DNA from: UBA4733 sp036734945
GTDB lineage: Bacteria > Chloroflexota > UBA4733
Length of the DNA: 64,000 bases
NCBI GenBank assembly: GCA_036734945.1
Contig: DAIMXP010000019.1
Span: 15,006 to 79,005 of the forward strand
Direction of reading: 5' to 3'
The position numbers were made by a program, and so were the translations under genes. The notes under the pieces are model-generated. The model saw only the letters and a program-made list of their open reading frames with translations, had not been told where the DNA came from and ran no database searches. Position 1 is the stretch's first letter. Each line of letters opens with the position of its first letter. This document shows positions 62,532 through 64,000 of this stretch, in pieces.

Positions 62532-62972
62532 TCAGGCGACGGCAGCAGTCACCGGCGTGGTGCAATACGGGCAGGTTGACCAATCCAGGTCGATCACGCG
62601 CTCGCACTCGCTGCACTGGCGTTTCAGGCGCATGCGACAGCGCGGGCACATCTGAAATTCCGGCAGGATGATGTGCTGGCAACTCGGGCAAAGCACGTCT
62701 TGCTTGATGTCTTGCAGCAACGTCTCTTCTTCCAGCGAGCGCTCGTACTGCTCGGCCAGCGTCTCGTGCGGCCGCAAAATCAGGTACAGCACCAGGCCGG
62801 GCAGGTTGAACAGGGCGACGAAGAGCGTGGCGACGGTCTGCACGAAAATGTCGGTCGAGCGCGCCTGGATATCCCGAAAGGTCCAGATGACGAGCGTCAG
62901 CCAGAGCGTTGCCACGTAGGCAAGGACGAGACCGACGAAGATCTCCACGAGGCGCGGGGCAACGGTCAGCAT
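62532..62972 (-). CDS. Zinc-ribbon membrane protein
   Basis: The 146-residue protein has two N-terminal transmembrane helices (about 8-30 and 45-67), a short cytoplasmic helix, then two zinc ribbons (CPSCQH...CPRCRMR and CSECERV...CPYC). A small membrane-associated adaptor is likely. ATG 62972. Confidence 0.75.
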   Translation of the reverse strand: MLTVAPRLVEIFVGLVLAYVATLWLTLVIWTFRDIQARSTDIFVQTVATLFVALFNLPGLVLYLILRPHETLAEQYERSLEEETLLQDIKQDVLCPSCQHIILPEFQMCPRCRMRLKRQCSECERVIDLDWSTCPYCTTPVTAAVA

Positions 62973-63142
62973 CCTGGCTCCTGCTGGAACAACCTATCGA
63001 CCGGGAGTATACCACCCGGCCCGGCAGGAGCAGCCTCCGGGGAGCTGCCGTTGGGCCTACGCTCGGCCCTTGGGACGCCGAACCGCTATACTGGAGGCAG
63101 CGTTCGTCAATGCCGCCGCACGTACATCTGTGACAGAGAGGG

Positions 63143-63907
63143 ATGGTCTTGCCCCACGTCTCTCCGGCTGCCCATGCCATTTTCGATCTCATGCGTCAGC
63201 ACGATGTCCTGGCGCTCAGCGTACTGGTGTTCCTGGAGGAGATGGGCATTCCCTTGCCGCTTCCCGGCAACTTCCTGCTGATGTACCTCGGTATGCAGAG
63301 CCACAGTCGGCTCAACATGGTGCAGATCGTCACCGCGATGACGCTCGCCAGCATGCTGGGCTCGGTCGTGCTCTATTGCATCGCCGAACGCGTCGGTCGG
63401 CCGGCGCTGCTGCGCTGGGGGCGCTACTTCGGGCTGGAGCACAAACGCGTGGCGCGCATCGAGGCCTGGCTGGCGCGCTACGGCAGTGTGACGATTTGCG
63501 TCGGACGTTTGTTGCCGGGCCTGCGCACCCCGACGAGCGCGGTCGGCGGCATCTTCGACATCCCCCTGCGCATCTTCGTCCCTTTCACCACGCTGGCCGG
63601 CTTCCTCTGGACGGTGTTCTGGCTGGCGATGGGCTCCTACCTGGGCCGCCAACTGCATCTGACGCGCTACGCCTCCGGTTCGCATCTGGTCGGCACGTTC
63701 GTCGTCGCCGGGGCCTGCCTGCTGATCTTGCCGACCGTCGGCTTCATCCAGGCGCGCCGCGAACGCCGCAAAGAGCAGGCACTCCGCATGATGATCGATG
63801 GTCCTGACCCGGCACTGTCGGCGCCGGCGGGCGATGCGCCCCGCACCACGCTGGCCTCGACTGTGGAAACAAGCGGTTCAGCACCCGTCAGCCGACCAAC
63901 ACGCTAA
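63143..63907 (+). CDS. DedA family membrane protein
   Basis: The 254-residue protein has the DedA/SNARE-associated pattern FLEEMGIPLPLPGNFLL, then FVGRLLPGLRTPTSAVGG-like segment (ICVGRLLPGLRTP, about 114-126) and several membrane helices. DedA proteins flip lipid carriers and support envelope stability. ATG 63143; TTG 63149 is an alternative with better spacing. Confidence 0.88.
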   Translation: MVLPHVSPAAHAIFDLMRQHDVLALSVLVFLEEMGIPLPLPGNFLLMYLGMQSHSRLNMVQIVTAMTLASMLGSVVLYCIAERVGRPALLRWGRYFGLEHKRVARIEAWLARYGSVTICVGRLLPGLRTPTSAVGGIFDIPLRIFVPFTTLAGFLWTVFWLAMGSYLGRQLHLTRYASGSHLVGTFVVAGACLLILPTVGFIQARRERRKEQALRMMIDGPDPALSAPAGDAPRTTLASTVETSGSAPVSRPTR

Positions 63908-63912
63908 GCCGG

Positions 63913-64000
63913 ATGCGACCGGAGACGGTGCGCCGGCGGGAGTTCCTCAGCCTCCCACTACTGCTGCCGCTGTTGAGCAGTTCCCAGCCGCACCCGCCGC
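63913..64000 (+). CDS. Start of an exported protein (partial)
   Basis: ATG 63913 begins MRPETVRRREFLSLPLLLPL, a Tat-like signal (R-R-x-F-L) followed by a hydrophobic core. The rest lies beyond the window. Confidence 0.55.
   Translation, partial: MRPETVRRREFLSLPLLLPLLSSSQPHPP

Noticed and set aside
1..64000. CRISPR arrays, rRNA and tRNA genes
   Set aside because: No regularly spaced direct repeats and no recognisable rRNA or tRNA sequence were seen on either strand.

Overview
The window is GC-rich bacterial DNA with dense coding on both strands, many GTG and TTG starts, good AGGAGG-type ribosome binding sites, and no rRNA, tRNA or CRISPR array that I can see. Ser/Ala/Thr/Pro-rich lipoproteins, GT-C and DUF2079 membrane proteins, secreted proteins carrying GYP-type repeats, GH130 and NamZ enzymes and palindromic repeats together suggest a Chloroflexota member (inference; no marker gene is present).

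Layout. 0-9 kb: a partial gene, NIPSNAP protein, ThDP enzyme divergent from an inosose-dehydratase-like isomerase, histidine kinase, purK-purE, an AbrB antitoxin with a truncated VapC, and an MFS transporter. 9-11.5 kb: lipoprotein, PIG-L deacetylase, and a class A beta-lactamase-like gene cut at its N-terminus by inverted repeats. 11.5-15.6 kb: a decayed Tn3-family element (HTH gene with a nonsense codon, truncated tyrosine recombinase, transposase with a frameshift and a stop). 15.6-22 kb: methyltransferase, NHL protein and GT-C operon, a HEPN gene pair, NamZ, and a KdgD-like dehydratase. 22-25 kb: MATE exporter and a frameshifted MFS gene. 25-35 kb: secreted and lipoproteins, two tandem solute-binding proteins, an HTH protein with a possible LexA-type operator, a membrane protein, and Uma2. 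35-44 kb: a giant GNAT fusion behind an attenuator-like leader, GH130, a secreted protein and a DUF2079 protein. 44-49.5 kb: a cytochrome c lipoprotein paired with a heme-binding-like protein, an Lrp-type domain protein, radical SAM, DUF2064 and GT2. 49.5-62.5 kb: a defence island. 62.5-64 kb: zinc-ribbon membrane protein, DedA protein and the start of a Tat-type exported protein.

The defence island holds a four-gene minus-strand operon: DUF499 ATPase, DUF3780 protein, DUF1156 DNA methyltransferase, and an SNF2 helicase with an N-terminal PLD-like nuclease domain. This is a helicase-methylase-ATPase arrangement, related in logic to DISARM and BREX but lacking their signature genes. Around it lie a MntA-type nucleotidyltransferase with a 23-codon HEPN remnant, a zincin metallopeptidase with a small partner, RadC, and a beheaded DUF234 ATPase.

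The most novel signal is a dispersed palindromic element (about 110-140 bp, core GCGACTGCGG) with four clear copies. Three are intergenic. The fourth sits in frame inside the DUF2079 membrane protein gene, like Rickettsia palindromic elements. Other notable signals are a leader-peptide plus terminator in front of the GNAT fusion gene, phased TAGCCA iterons in the Tn3 relic, and several toxin genes truncated beside intact antitoxins.
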